DNA of 64,000 bases from UBA1227 sp963629305 (GTDB lineage: Bacteria; Bacillota; Clostridia; Oscillospirales; Acutalibacteraceae). Position numbers and translations under genes: made by a program. Below, in pieces: positions 49,551 to 58,102 of this stretch. The stretch's first letter is position 1, and the number at the start of each line of letters is the position of its first letter. The notes beneath the pieces are model-generated. The model was not told where the DNA came from. It saw only the letters and a program-made list of their open reading frames with translations, and did no database searches. The stretch is taken from positions 66,113-130,112 of the forward strand of contig CAVGIJ010000002.1 of assembly GCA_963629305.1 (NCBI GenBank), written 5' to 3'.

Positions 49551-49745
49551 ACCCGCCGAGCCGGGATCTCGGAGAATAATAACCTGCATAATAAGCAGGT
49601 GGGTGCCAATCGTTGACTACCATGCTCCCAGCTTCCGACAAAAGTAAACTCTGTGTCGGGAGGTCTGCACTCCGTTTTCGAATCAAGCTCCCGTTTAAAA
49701 AGGTGTTGGGTTAATATCAGCCGAAAAGAATCGAACCCGGCAGGC
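49551..49745. ncRNA. Structured non-coding RNA candidate, possibly 6S-like
   Basis: A ~195-bp GC-richer stretch without a coding frame. The ends pair (GCCGGG 49560-49565 with CCCGGC 49736-49741, then TCGG with CCGA), an internal hairpin CCTGC/GCAGG lies at 49583-49599, and the tip is CTTCCGACA/TGTCGGGAG. The pairs are U-G on + but C-A on -, slightly favouring +. An elongated rod of this length, next to the DUF1292 (yrzB) gene, recalls Firmicute 6S RNA, but no family motif was recognised and no promoter of its own is clear. Confidence 0.4.
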
Positions 49746-49756
49746 TTTAAACTTAA

Positions 49757-50065
49757 TTAGTCGTCAAAACCGAATTTTTCATTGATACGTTTCATCATTA
49801 TCTCACCGATTTCATCGAATTCCTCTTCGTCGGCAATCTGCTGTAAAAACGTCTCTCCGTTTTCATCTTCAACAACCTCAAGGATTATTACTTCACCGTC
49901 ACCTTCGAGGATTTCCTCAGCGTCATCATAAACCGGAAGAAGGGCAACATAGCGTTTGTCATCATCTGACTCAATTCTGTCAAGTTCCTCAAAGATATGT
50001 TCCGTTCCGTCGTCATCCGTTACCGTGATGATGTCCGGATTGTACTCAAATTCTTTATCTGCCAT
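49757..50065 (-). CDS. DUF1292 protein (YrzB-like)
   Basis: 102 residues, very acidic (many Asp/Glu). Recognised by DIITVTDDDGTEHIFEELDRIE, YVALLPVYDD and IILEVVEDENGETFLQQIADEEEFDEI, the DUF1292 pattern. In Bacillota it usually lies near alaS and ruvX, which are not here. Function unknown. The gene may be cotranscribed with, or lie opposite to, the RNA candidate at 49551-49745. Confidence 0.93.
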   Translation of the reverse strand: MADKEFEYNPDIITVTDDDGTEHIFEELDRIESDDDKRYVALLPVYDDAEEILEGDGEVIILEVVEDENGETFLQQIADEEEFDEIGEIMMKRINEKFGFDD

Positions 50066-50239
50066 CTGTAACTGTACCTCGTATCAATCTTTTATTTACA
50101 CTTCAATTTTAATAGTACATCCACGAAAAGTCAATGTGGTTTTACCGTCTAAAATGTGGTAAACTATTTTATGCACGGGCGTTTTGGAATTTGACATTTT
50201 TCGACGCTTTATTTTCTTTTCCGAAAGGAAGATACTGTT

Positions 50240-52261
50240 ATGGATGAAAACAAAGCCGCAGAGAGAATGGCTTATCTCTATAAGACTATTCTCTACCACA
50301 GCAACAGGTATTACAATGACGATGATCCCGAAATAGAGGACTTTGAGTACGATGCACTTATGAATGAACTCAAAGCTCTTGAAAAACGTTTTCCAAAGCT
50401 TGCAAGTTCGGATTCACCGACAAAGAAAGTCGGCGGGAAAGCGGCTACCAGCCTTTTTTCTCCGGTAACTCATACGGTGAGAATGGAGAGCCTTCAGGAT
50501 GCTTTTTCCTTTGGTGAACTTGATGATTTCGCAGAAAGAGTTACCGAGATTGCAAAAGAAAACTCAAAAAACGAATCAGACGAAGAAGAGAGAAACACTT
50601 TGTTTGTAGTAGAGCCTAAAATTGACGGACTCTCTGTGTCACTTGAGTATATAAACGGTGAGTTTCATCGCGGATCGACCAGAGGGGACGGAGATGTCGG
50701 AGAGGATATTACAGAAAATCTCAGAACTATAAAATCCATACCTATGAAGCTTTCGGAATCTGTATCTTTTATAGAAGTTCGCGGCGAGGTATATATGCCG
50801 CGCGAGGTATTTTTAAAGCTTGTAGAAAAGCAGGAACTCAACGGTGAAAAACCGTTTAAAAATCCGAGAAACGCAGCAGCGGGTTCTTTAAGACAAAAAG
50901 ATCCGCGTATAACTGCAGAACGCAATCTTGATATTTTCATTTTCAATGTACAGCAAATAGACGGTGACTTTGATGCGTCATCACATAAGGCTTCACTTGA
51001 TTATCTTAAACGTCTGGGCTTCAACACGGTGCCGTTTTATACACCGTGCAAAAATTTTGAAGATGCAAAAAATGAAATAAAACGCATCGGTGAGATACGG
51101 TATACATTGCCGTTTGATATTGACGGCGCTGTTATAAAGGTAAACAATTTCAATGCCCGCGATGAGCTTGGAAGTACCTCAAAATTCCCGAAATGGGCTG
51201 TGGCTTACAAGTATCCGCCCGAGGAAAAACAGACAAAGATTGTGGATATTGAAGTCAATGTGGGGCGTACCGGTGTGCTTACACCTATTGCAAACTTTGA
51301 GCCTGTGCTTGTTGCCGGGTCTGTTATAAGCAGAGCAACGCTTCACAATCAGGACTTTATCACGGAAAAGGGAATCTGCGTCGGAGATACTGTCACGATC
51401 CGTAAAGCCGGAGACATAATCCCGGAGGTGGTTGCGGTTGTGCAGCACTCAATCGGTGCATCGCCATACTTTATTCCTACCGTTTGTCCGTCATGCGGAG
51501 CTGAGGTTTACAGGGAACAGGGCGAGTCTGCAATACGTTGCACAAACCCTGAATGTCCGGCGCAGCTTACACGTGTTCTTATCCATTTCTGTTCGAAGTC
51601 CGCAATGGATATTGACGGAATGGGGGATTCTGTAGTTGAACTCCTTATTGACGAGGGGCTCATAAGCAATCCGGCTGATATTTACGCTCTGCGTGCGATA
51701 GACATTGCCGGACTTGCACGCATGGGTACAAAATCCGCTGATAATCTCATAAATGCGATTGATGAATCAAAGAAAAACGATCTTTCAAAACTTATTTCCG
51801 CATTTGGAATACGCCATATCGGAGAAAAGGCCGCTAAATTGCTTGCGGAGCATTTCGGGACAATTGATAACTTGATGAGTGCGTCAGTTATCGACGTTTT
51901 GGAGATAGAGGGATTCGGTCAGATTATGGCGGAAAGCGTTGTCGAATTTTTCACTAAACCCGAAACGATTGATCTTATTGACAGACTGCGTGAGTATGGA
52001 GTAAATATGCGAAGTACAAAAGAAAAAGCAGATGACAGATTTGCCGGAAAGACCTTTGTGCTCACGGGAACACTTCCTACGTATACACGCGCCGAAGCGG
52101 GAGCACTTGTTGAGAAATACGGAGGAAAAGTCTCGGGCTCTGTTTCCAAAAAGACGGCCTACGTACTTGCCGGTGAGGATGCGGGAAGTAAGCTCACTAA
52201 AGCACAAACTCTCGGAATTGAAATCATTGACGAGGATAAATTCAATGAAATGATAAAATAA
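50240..52261 (+). CDS. ligA: NAD-dependent DNA ligase
   Basis: 673 residues, complete. Adenylation domain: nucleophile Lys in VEPKIDGLSVSLEY, RGDGDVGEDITENLRTI, FKNPRNAAAGSLRQKD. OB fold with VGRTGVLTPIANFEPV and RATLHNQDFI; zinc finger CPSCGAEVYREQGESAIRCTNPECPAQ; helix-hairpin-helix region; C-terminal BRCT domain (GKTFVLTGTLPTYTRAEA). Seals nicks in replication and repair using NAD. Monocistronic, with its own terminator after it. Confidence 0.98.
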   Translation: MDENKAAERMAYLYKTILYHSNRYYNDDDPEIEDFEYDALMNELKALEKRFPKLASSDSPTKKVGGKAATSLFSPVTHTVRMESLQDAFSFGELDDFAERVTEIAKENSKNESDEEERNTLFVVEPKIDGLSVSLEYINGEFHRGSTRGDGDVGEDITENLRTIKSIPMKLSESVSFIEVRGEVYMPREVFLKLVEKQELNGEKPFKNPRNAAAGSLRQKDPRITAERNLDIFIFNVQQIDGDFDASSHKASLDYLKRLGFNTVPFYTPCKNFEDAKNEIKRIGEIRYTLPFDIDGAVIKVNNFNARDELGSTSKFPKWAVAYKYPPEEKQTKIVDIEVNVGRTGVLTPIANFEPVLVAGSVISRATLHNQDFITEKGICVGDTVTIRKAGDIIPEVVAVVQHSIGASPYFIPTVCPSCGAEVYREQGESAIRCTNPECPAQLTRVLIHFCSKSAMDIDGMGDSVVELLIDEGLISNPADIYALRAIDIAGLARMGTKSADNLINAIDESKKNDLSKLISAFGIRHIGEKAAKLLAEHFGTIDNLMSASVIDVLEIEGFGQIMAESVVEFFTKPETIDLIDRLREYGVNMRSTKEKADDRFAGKTFVLTGTLPTYTRAEAGALVEKYGGKVSGSVSKKTAYVLAGEDAGSKLTKAQTLGIEIIDEDKFNEMIK

Positions 52262-52274
52262 AAACTTGCTTTAT

Positions 52275-52310
52275 ACGGACAGCCTGAATGTCAGCCGGGC
52301 TGTCCGTTTT
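52275..52310 (+). terminator. ligA terminator
   Basis: ACGGACAGCC/GGCTGTCCGT, 10-bp stem, 13-nt loop, then TTTT. Confidence 0.85.
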
Positions 52311-52332
52311 AAATGATTTTTTTAAATTCCTA

Positions 52333-52361
52333 TTGATTTGATTGCATTTGTATGATAATAT
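52333..52361 (+). promoter_or_regulatory. Candidate promoter of the DUF3793-flavodoxin operon
   Basis: TTGATT (52333-52338), 17-bp spacer, TAATAT (52356-52361); GATAAT at 52354-52359 is an alternative -10. The first operator begins about 10 bp downstream, as at feo. Confidence 0.5.
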
Positions 52362-52370
52362 TTATTTGTG

Positions 52371-52425
52371 GTTAGCGAAGGCTAACTCAATTTTTAAAGC
52401 CACAAGTTAGCACTTGCTAACTTGT
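52371..52425 (+). promoter_or_regulatory. Paired palindromic operators, same type as at feo
   Basis: Site 1 is GTTAGC-GAAG-GCTAAC (52371-52386). Site 2 has 10-bp perfect arms, ACAAGTTAGC-ACTT-GCTAACTTGT (52402-52425). Centres are 35 bp apart, with TTTTTAAAG between, as at 2458-2510. Both sites keep TTAGC-N4-GCTAA, so one regulator should recognise the two operons. Confidence 0.75.
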
Positions 52426-52463
52426 AAAACAGCGACAAACAGTTTTGAAGCGGAGGTGTTGAT

Positions 52464-53021
52464 TTGCCTGACGAATTGCTTATAGATCAGTGTTCTCCTA
52501 CTATGGCCGGTCTAAAGACTGGAAATCTTTTCTCATACAACTATGATGATAAGAATGAACTGAACGAGAGTGTAAGAAATTTTAATATGCAATATTCATC
52601 AAAAGGCATACGTCTTCTTCCGCTTAAAGCTGAAAACGGCCACGCACTCATATATATGTATCGGCCAAAACGACTTGAAGAGGACCTTAAGGACGAAAAA
52701 GCCTGTGAAATTCTTTCAAGTTGTTCCTACTGTACAGGCAATGTCAATGAATGCGTCGCAAAACTTGCGAAACGTCTTAAGACATGTGATGAATTTCCGC
52801 ATGAAATCGGATTGTTTCTCGGATACCCGTCTGAAGATGTTGACGGTTTTATAAAGAATAATGCCATGTGTTCAAAATGTGTAGGTACATGGAAAGTCTA
52901 TGGCGATGAGGAAGAAGCAAAGCGGCGGTTTAAGCAATTCAAAAAATGCTCGGCTGTGTACAAGCAGGCTTACATACGTCACGGATCGTTTGAAAGACTT
53001 ATTGTTGGTCTTCATAAATAA
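52464..53021 (+). CDS. DUF3793 family protein
   Basis: 185 residues with a TTG start 7 nt after GGAGG. Recognised as DUF3793 by CSPTMAGLKTGNLFSY, LPLKAENGHALIYMYRPKRLEEDL, FPHEIGLFLGYPSEDVDGFI and CVGTWKVYGDEEEAKRRFKQFKKC. Seven or so Cys are spread through the chain. Function unknown; the family is often beside flavodoxin and iron genes in Clostridia. Controlled by the paired operators just upstream and cotranscribed with flavodoxin. Confidence 0.88.
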   Translation: MPDELLIDQCSPTMAGLKTGNLFSYNYDDKNELNESVRNFNMQYSSKGIRLLPLKAENGHALIYMYRPKRLEEDLKDEKACEILSSCSYCTGNVNECVAKLAKRLKTCDEFPHEIGLFLGYPSEDVDGFIKNNAMCSKCVGTWKVYGDEEEAKRRFKQFKKCSAVYKQAYIRHGSFERLIVGLHK

Positions 53022-53049
53022 AAATTAAAAAAATAGAAAGAGGATTTTA

Positions 53050-53472
53050 ATGAGTAAAATAGCAGTAGTATATTGGAGCGGGACAGGAAACACAGAAGCA
53101 ATGGCCAATGCTGTTTCCGACGGGGCAAAGGGAGCCGGCGCAGATGTCTCTTTGTTCACGGCAACTGACTTTTCATCTGATAAGATGAACGACTTCGATG
53201 CAATAGCATTCGGCTGTCCTTCAATGGGAGCAGAGGAACTGGAGGATACCGAGTTTGAACCTATGTTTGATTCGTGCAAAGCGCAGCTTGGCGGCAAAAA
53301 AATTGCCCTCTTCGGTTCATACGGCTGGGGTGATGGCGAATGGATGCGCACATGGTCTGAAAATTGTAAGGGCAGCGGAGCTGTTCTTGTGTGTGAACCT
53401 GTTATATGTAATGAAGCACCTGATGATGATGCGGTAACAGCATGCAAAAATCTCGGTGCGGCATTAGTATAA
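53050..53472 (+). CDS. Flavodoxin
   Basis: 140 residues, FMN-binding electron carrier. Phosphate loop VVYWSGTGNTEAMANAVSDG, FMN-contact CPSMGAEELEDTEF and SYGWGDGEWMRTW. Clostridial short-chain type. Replaces ferredoxin in low iron in many anaerobes, which fits its position behind the iron-type operators and DUF3793. Terminator follows. Confidence 0.96.
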   Translation: MSKIAVVYWSGTGNTEAMANAVSDGAKGAGADVSLFTATDFSSDKMNDFDAIAFGCPSMGAEELEDTEFEPMFDSCKAQLGGKKIALFGSYGWGDGEWMRTWSENCKGSGAVLVCEPVICNEAPDDDAVTACKNLGAALV

Positions 53473-53492
53473 ATCTCCTGAATATTTATTAC

Positions 53493-53528
53493 AAAAAAAC
53501 GGAGTGTCATACGACACTCCGTTTTTTT
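53493..53528. terminator. Bidirectional terminator after flavodoxin
   Basis: 16-bp perfect stem AAAAAAACGGAGTGTC/GACACTCCGTTTTTTT with an ATAC loop, shared with the convergent PRPP-synthetase-like gene. Confidence 0.93.
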
Positions 53529-53590
53529 GTGCAGATAATTGCAGAATATATGTTATGCAAGATATCGGCGATTTTTTGCGATGGGGCTCA

Positions 53591-54826
53591 TTATATGCCG
53601 AGTTCCATCTGCGCGCCTTTTGATTTTGAAAGGTTTTCTTCATGCTTTGCAAGAATGTTTTTTATCTTTGTTGCCGGGTCAAGAAGTTTGGATATGGATA
53701 TGTCATGATTGATTGTGTCAAGAAGGAGAGCAATGTATTTTGACATGTCAACCTCCGTATACCACTCGCGTGTGAGAAGCTCCGGTGTTCTGTAAATGAG
53801 ATTTGTTGTAAGAATTCTCTCTATAACGCCGTTTTTGTAGGCTTCATCGAAAATGTCAAGGCCGTTGCAGAAGAGCCCGAAGCAAGTACATACATATATG
53901 CGGCTTGCACCGAGGCCTTTGAGCTTTGCGGCAACTTCAAGCATTGATTCACCTGAGGAAATCATGTCGTCAACTACGATAACGTCTTTTCCTTCAACAT
54001 TGATACCGAGAAATTCATGCGCAAGAATCGGGTTGCGTCCGTCAACTATGCGTGAATAGTCACGTCTTTTATAGAACATACCGAGTTCAACGCCGAGAAC
54101 AGACGCATAGTGAATGGCTCTTCCCATACCGCCCTCATCAGGCGAAACGACCATGATATTTTCAGGATCAAATTTAATGTCCGGAGATGTGCGTATAAGT
54201 GCCTTTATCATCTGATAGATGGGGGAAATATTCTCAAAACCGTTTATAGGAATGGAATTCTGGACTCTCGGGTCGTGAGCATCAAATGTAAGGATGCTGT
54301 CAACGCCCATATCCACAAGTTCCTGGAGTGCCATAGCGCAATCGAGTGATTCACGTGAGGCTCTTCTATGCTGCCTGCCTTCATAGAGCATCGGCATAAC
54401 AACCGTTACCCTGTGCGCCTTACCTCCGATTGCGTTTATAACTCTCTTGAGGTTTGCGTAGTGGTCATCGGGACTCATGGGAACTTCCTGACCATACATC
54501 TTATACTTAACTCCGTAATTGAAAACATCTACAAGGATGAAGAGGTCATAGCCTCTTACGGATTGATTTATAACAGCTTTGCCCTCGCCGGAGCCGAATC
54601 TTGGGCACGATACGTTTATAAGGTATGAATCTTTTGCGTATCCTTCAATATTGAGGGGAGAATTTTTTAGTGTAACGTTTTCATCTCTCCATTTGACAAT
54701 GTAATTGTCAACCTTTTTCGCAAGTTCTTCACATCCCGGAAGAGCGATAATACCAAATTTACCGTAAGGTATTGTGGTGAACTCGGAGCTTTCGGGAATT
54801 TCAAAACCCGGTACTTCTGTTGTCAT
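53591..54826 (-). CDS. Ribose-phosphate pyrophosphokinase-like protein, long form
   Basis: 411 residues from ATG at 54826, with GGGGGTAA upstream; PRPP synthetase is usually about 315. Core similarity: VTVVMPMLYEGRQHRRASRESLDC (where YARQDR ... EPI is standard), SILTFDAHDPRVQNSIP, MVVSPDEGGMGRAIHYA, FYKRRDYSR, and the PRPP loop DVIVVDDMISSGESMLEVAAKLK. The C-terminus is extended. It makes PRPP from ribose 5-phosphate and ATP by family inference; substitutions at ligand sites mean a divergent or regulatory member is possible. Prs long forms occur in Clostridia. Confidence 0.85.
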   Translation of the reverse strand: MTTEVPGFEIPESSEFTTIPYGKFGIIALPGCEELAKKVDNYIVKWRDENVTLKNSPLNIEGYAKDSYLINVSCPRFGSGEGKAVINQSVRGYDLFILVDVFNYGVKYKMYGQEVPMSPDDHYANLKRVINAIGGKAHRVTVVMPMLYEGRQHRRASRESLDCAMALQELVDMGVDSILTFDAHDPRVQNSIPINGFENISPIYQMIKALIRTSPDIKFDPENIMVVSPDEGGMGRAIHYASVLGVELGMFYKRRDYSRIVDGRNPILAHEFLGINVEGKDVIVVDDMISSGESMLEVAAKLKGLGASRIYVCTCFGLFCNGLDIFDEAYKNGVIERILTTNLIYRTPELLTREWYTEVDMSKYIALLLDTINHDISISKLLDPATKIKNILAKHEENLSKSKGAQMELGI

Positions 54827-54841
54827 TTGTTTTACCCCCAT

Positions 54842-55184
54842 AGTCTAACCTTTAAAATGCAATATTCTACAAAATTCTATCATAATTACTTTGTGTTTAC
54901 AATAATAAAAAGAACAAAAAATTACAAAAATTAAATATCTCGATAAAAGTTAAAAAAAGAAAAAATATGTGAAAAAGATAACAAGGAATATTGGCGTTTT
55001 AGCCTTTATTTTTGTTGAATTTAAACTATTCGATTGATATAATATATGAGTTATTGGCGGTTAAGTTTTATATATAAATATGTAATACTCATATTTATAT
55101 AATGATATCGGTGTTAAATTTTGATTTGATATTTAAACTTTACTTGCATTAATAGAACGGTATAGAAAGGGTGATTTGGAGAAA
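54842..55184. other. AT-rich intergenic region ahead of the V-ATPase operon
   Basis: 343 bp of about 80% A+T between the divergent prs-like gene and the ATPase operon. It contains the ATPase promoter (55015-55043) and a ~130-nt untranslated leader. I see no ORF of note, no strong hairpin and no other regulatory element. Confidence 0.7.
55015..55043 (+). promoter_or_regulatory. Promoter of the V-ATPase operon
   Basis: TTGAAT (55015-55020), 17-bp spacer, perfect TATAAT (55038-55043). Confidence 0.8.
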
Positions 55185-55496
55185 ATGGCTTCAGAAATGA
55201 TCAATCAGGTCCTTGATGCTGAAAAAGTTGCGGCGGAAAAGGAAACTGCTGCAAGAGCAAAAGCTGCCGAGATAATCAAGGCAGCGGAAGCAGAGGCTAA
55301 AGCTACTGCTGAAGCCGGTAAGGTTGCTGCGGCAAAGGAAAAGGAACAAATCCTTGACAAAGCGCAGAAAAAGGCGGACGAAATCTACGCTGATGCTAAA
55401 GCACAGGCACAGTCCAAAAAGTCTACACTGATTAAGAACAGTGAGGACAAAATGGATGAGTCTGTTGCAGCGGTAATCAAACACATTATTCCCTGA
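55185..55496 (+). CDS. ntpF: V-type ATPase peripheral stalk subunit (NtpF/AhaH type)
   Basis: 103 residues from ATG at 55185 (TTG at 55176 is possible; neither has ideal spacing). Almost entirely Ala/Lys/Glu heptad-like sequence, AEKVAAEKETAARAKAAEIIKAAEAEAKA and so on, a long coiled coil ending MDESVAAVIKHIIP. Pairs with subunit E as the stator stalk. First gene in the ntpFIKECGABD order. Confidence 0.88.
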   Translation: MASEMINQVLDAEKVAAEKETAARAKAAEIIKAAEAEAKATAEAGKVAAAKEKEQILDKAQKKADEIYADAKAQAQSKKSTLIKNSEDKMDESVAAVIKHIIP

Positions 55497-55537
55497 CGGT
55501 TAAGGGAGAGAAAATTAAATAAGGAGGTGTGTAATGA

Positions 55538-57592
55538 ATGGCAATTAAAGAAATGAAGCGCATAGAACTTCTTGCGATGCTTAACGACTCAAAAGCTATT
55601 GTTGACCTCATTCAGCAGTGCGGTTGTGTAGAAATAACTGACTACAATGAGGAGGAAAATTATTTCTACAAGCTTTCAACATCGGCTTCTGTCTCACAGT
55701 TTGAAAAATTCCACGGAATTGTTGAGCAGGCTAAAGAAGTTTTAAACTCTTATGTTCCCGCAAAGGGAGGACTTATTTCTTCATTTGCTCCAAGACGGGA
55801 TATGACTGTTTCGGAGTTTTATAAGAAGTCTCAGGAGTCGGATGCTATACTTTCAAAGTGTTATAGCATAAATGCGCTTTATAAGGAGATACAGGAAGCA
55901 AGAGTTGAAATTGTACGTGCTGAAACTGCAATTGACCAAGTAAAACCTTGGGCTACACTTGACATTCCTTCATCTTTTACCGGAACTGCTACTACTGCTG
56001 CTTTTGTAGGAAGTTTTGGAGTACCTATGGACAGAGAGCAGATTCTTACGGCTCTTGCCGAAAAGGTTCCGGAAATAGAATGCGAAGTTGAAGTTGTTTC
56101 CTCTTCGGACAATCAAACATGTGTTGTTGCACTTTGCCACAGAGACAATGCAAAGGAGTTTGACAATGCACTTAGAAGCATTGGCTTTGTTACTCCGTCA
56201 GACCCGACTAAGCACGAACCCTCGGTTCGTATAAAACGCTTGGAATCTGACATTGAGGCTTGTAACAAGAAGATTGCCGACAATGAGGAAAAGATTAAAA
56301 CTTATGCGGAATTCAGAGATGATATTGATTTCCTTGAAGATTACTTTGTACTTCGCACAGATAAGTACAAGGCCCTTGATAAGATTTCCATGAGTGACAA
56401 TGTATTCGTTCTTACAGGATACATTCCGACTGAAGATGTTGACATTATGACAAAAAAACTCACGGATCTCTTTGATGTTGCCATTTCCGTTACAGACGTG
56501 GACATGGACAGCGATGAAGTCCCTGTCTTTATTGAAAACGGAGCACTCGGCGGAACAATGGAGTCAATTACGGAAATGTACTCGACTCCGTCGCACGCAG
56601 ACGTAGACCCGAACACAGTAATGACTGTATTTTATTTCTTACTGTTTGGTCTTATGCTTGGCGATGCAGGCTATGGTTTGCTTATGGTTATAGCTTGTTT
56701 GTTTGTGAAGTTTAAGTTTAAACTTGAAAAACAGAAAGCCAAGACAGTCAACTACGGTTTGCTTTGCGGTGTAGGTACAACCATTTGGGGAGCCTTGCTT
56801 AACAGCTGGTTTGGTGACCTTCCGCATTACATTGCAAATGGTTTTGCTGCCGGTGACAAATTGAGCTTTATAGAGGCAAAACATCTTTATTGGTTTAACC
56901 CTCTTGAGCACACGACAAGATTCTTATTACTTGCATTTTTTGTAGGTATTCTTCATCTTGGTCTCGGTGTTTGTGTAAACATCTGCAAAGGCTTTAAGCA
57001 TGGAAGCAAATTTGACTCTATTGTTGAAAATGTTCCTCAATTACTTATTCTTGTAGGTGTCATACCACTTATAAAAACTCAAATCGGTGGAACCGCTCTT
57101 GCGGAGAATCCACCTACGAAGTTCCTTGATGACTTTATAAACAGCATTTCCGGTCCGCTTTACGGTTGCCTTGCAGCCGGAGCAGCACTCATTGTTCTCG
57201 GACCGGCTATCATAGCTATAAAGGATAAAAAATCATTCGGAAAGATCCTGGGCGGCGTCGGCGGAGGCCTTTATGGCCTTTATAACGCGGCATCGGGATA
57301 CCTCGGAGATATCCTTTCGTATGCAAGACTTCTTGCACTCGGACTTTGCACAGGCGTTATAGCTTCGGTTATCAATCAGCTTGCTGCACTTCTCGGAAAT
57401 CCGATACTCTTTATTCTCGTAGCAATTTTCGGTCATGTTGTAAACTTCGGTATCAACATTATAGGTGCATATGTACATACGAACAGGCTCCAATATGTTG
57501 AATTTTTCGGTAAATTCTTTGAAGGTGGCGGAAAAACATTTGCTCCGCTTAACGTTAAATCCAAATCATTTAAATTTAAGGAGGAAGCTTAA
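55538..57592 (+). CDS. ntpI: V-type ATPase subunit I (a-subunit)
   Basis: 684 residues, AAGGAGGTG site. N-terminal ~350 residues form the cytoplasmic stator collar; the C-terminal half has about seven to eight membrane helices, starting TVMTVFYFLLFGLMLGDAGYGLLM and including YGLYNAASGYLGDILSYARLLALGLCTGVIASVIN, the conserved GYLGD-SYARL helix that carries the half-channel Arg. Carries ions between the membrane and the K ring. Confidence 0.95.
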   Translation: MAIKEMKRIELLAMLNDSKAIVDLIQQCGCVEITDYNEEENYFYKLSTSASVSQFEKFHGIVEQAKEVLNSYVPAKGGLISSFAPRRDMTVSEFYKKSQESDAILSKCYSINALYKEIQEARVEIVRAETAIDQVKPWATLDIPSSFTGTATTAAFVGSFGVPMDREQILTALAEKVPEIECEVEVVSSSDNQTCVVALCHRDNAKEFDNALRSIGFVTPSDPTKHEPSVRIKRLESDIEACNKKIADNEEKIKTYAEFRDDIDFLEDYFVLRTDKYKALDKISMSDNVFVLTGYIPTEDVDIMTKKLTDLFDVAISVTDVDMDSDEVPVFIENGALGGTMESITEMYSTPSHADVDPNTVMTVFYFLLFGLMLGDAGYGLLMVIACLFVKFKFKLEKQKAKTVNYGLLCGVGTTIWGALLNSWFGDLPHYIANGFAAGDKLSFIEAKHLYWFNPLEHTTRFLLLAFFVGILHLGLGVCVNICKGFKHGSKFDSIVENVPQLLILVGVIPLIKTQIGGTALAENPPTKFLDDFINSISGPLYGCLAAGAALIVLGPAIIAIKDKKSFGKILGGVGGGLYGLYNAASGYLGDILSYARLLALGLCTGVIASVINQLAALLGNPILFILVAIFGHVVNFGINIIGAYVHTNRLQYVEFFGKFFEGGGKTFAPLNVKSKSFKFKEEA

Positions 57593-57594
57593 TT

Positions 57595-58062
57595 ATGATA
57601 GCTAATTTTACAGGTGTAGTACTCGCAGTACTCGGCGCTGCAATAGCAGCAATTTTCTCAGGTATGGGCTCTGCAAAGGGCGTAGGCATTGTAGGTAACG
57701 CAGCAGCAGGTGCTGTTACAGAAGATCCTTCACTTTTCGGTAAGGTTCTCGTTCTTGAAATTCTCCCGGGTACACAGGGTCTTTACGGATTCCTTGCAGC
57801 ATTCCTTATCATGAACAATATTTCAGCTGAACTCACAGTTTCTCAGGGCCTTGGCCTTCTCTTCGCAGCTATTCCTATAGCAGTTGTTGGTTACTTCTCA
57901 GCAATTCATCAGGGCAAGGTTGCAGCTGCCGGTGTCGGCATCGTAATCAAGAAGCCTGACCAGAGCGGTAAGGGCGTTATCTTCGCAGCAATGGTTGAGA
58001 CATATGCCGTTCTTGCACTCCTCATCTCAATCCTTCTTATCAGCAGAGCAATGATAGCTTAA
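57595..58062 (+). CDS. ntpK: V-type ATPase subunit K (rotor proteolipid), Na+-type site
   Basis: 155 residues in two hairpins, four membrane helices. LPGTQGLYGF carries L, T and Q equivalent to L61, T64, Q65 of E. hirae NtpK; SAIHQGKVAAAGV carries the Q equivalent to Q110; MVETYAVLAL carries the essential Glu equivalent to E139. These are the Na+ ligands in E. hirae. Forms the rotor ring. Starts 2 bp after ntpI. Confidence 0.97.
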   Translation: MIANFTGVVLAVLGAAIAAIFSGMGSAKGVGIVGNAAAGAVTEDPSLFGKVLVLEILPGTQGLYGFLAAFLIMNNISAELTVSQGLGLLFAAIPIAVVGYFSAIHQGKVAAAGVGIVIKKPDQSGKGVIFAAMVETYAVLALLISILLISRAMIA

Positions 58063-58102
58063 GTTATAGCTTAATTATTTTTGACTGTTAAGGAGAGTTG
58101 TC

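Noticed and set aside
49551..49745. tmRNA or SRP RNA
   Set aside because: No tmRNA tag ORF or tRNA-like ends with CCA, and no SRP GGAAGG-type tetraloop helix 8 motif.
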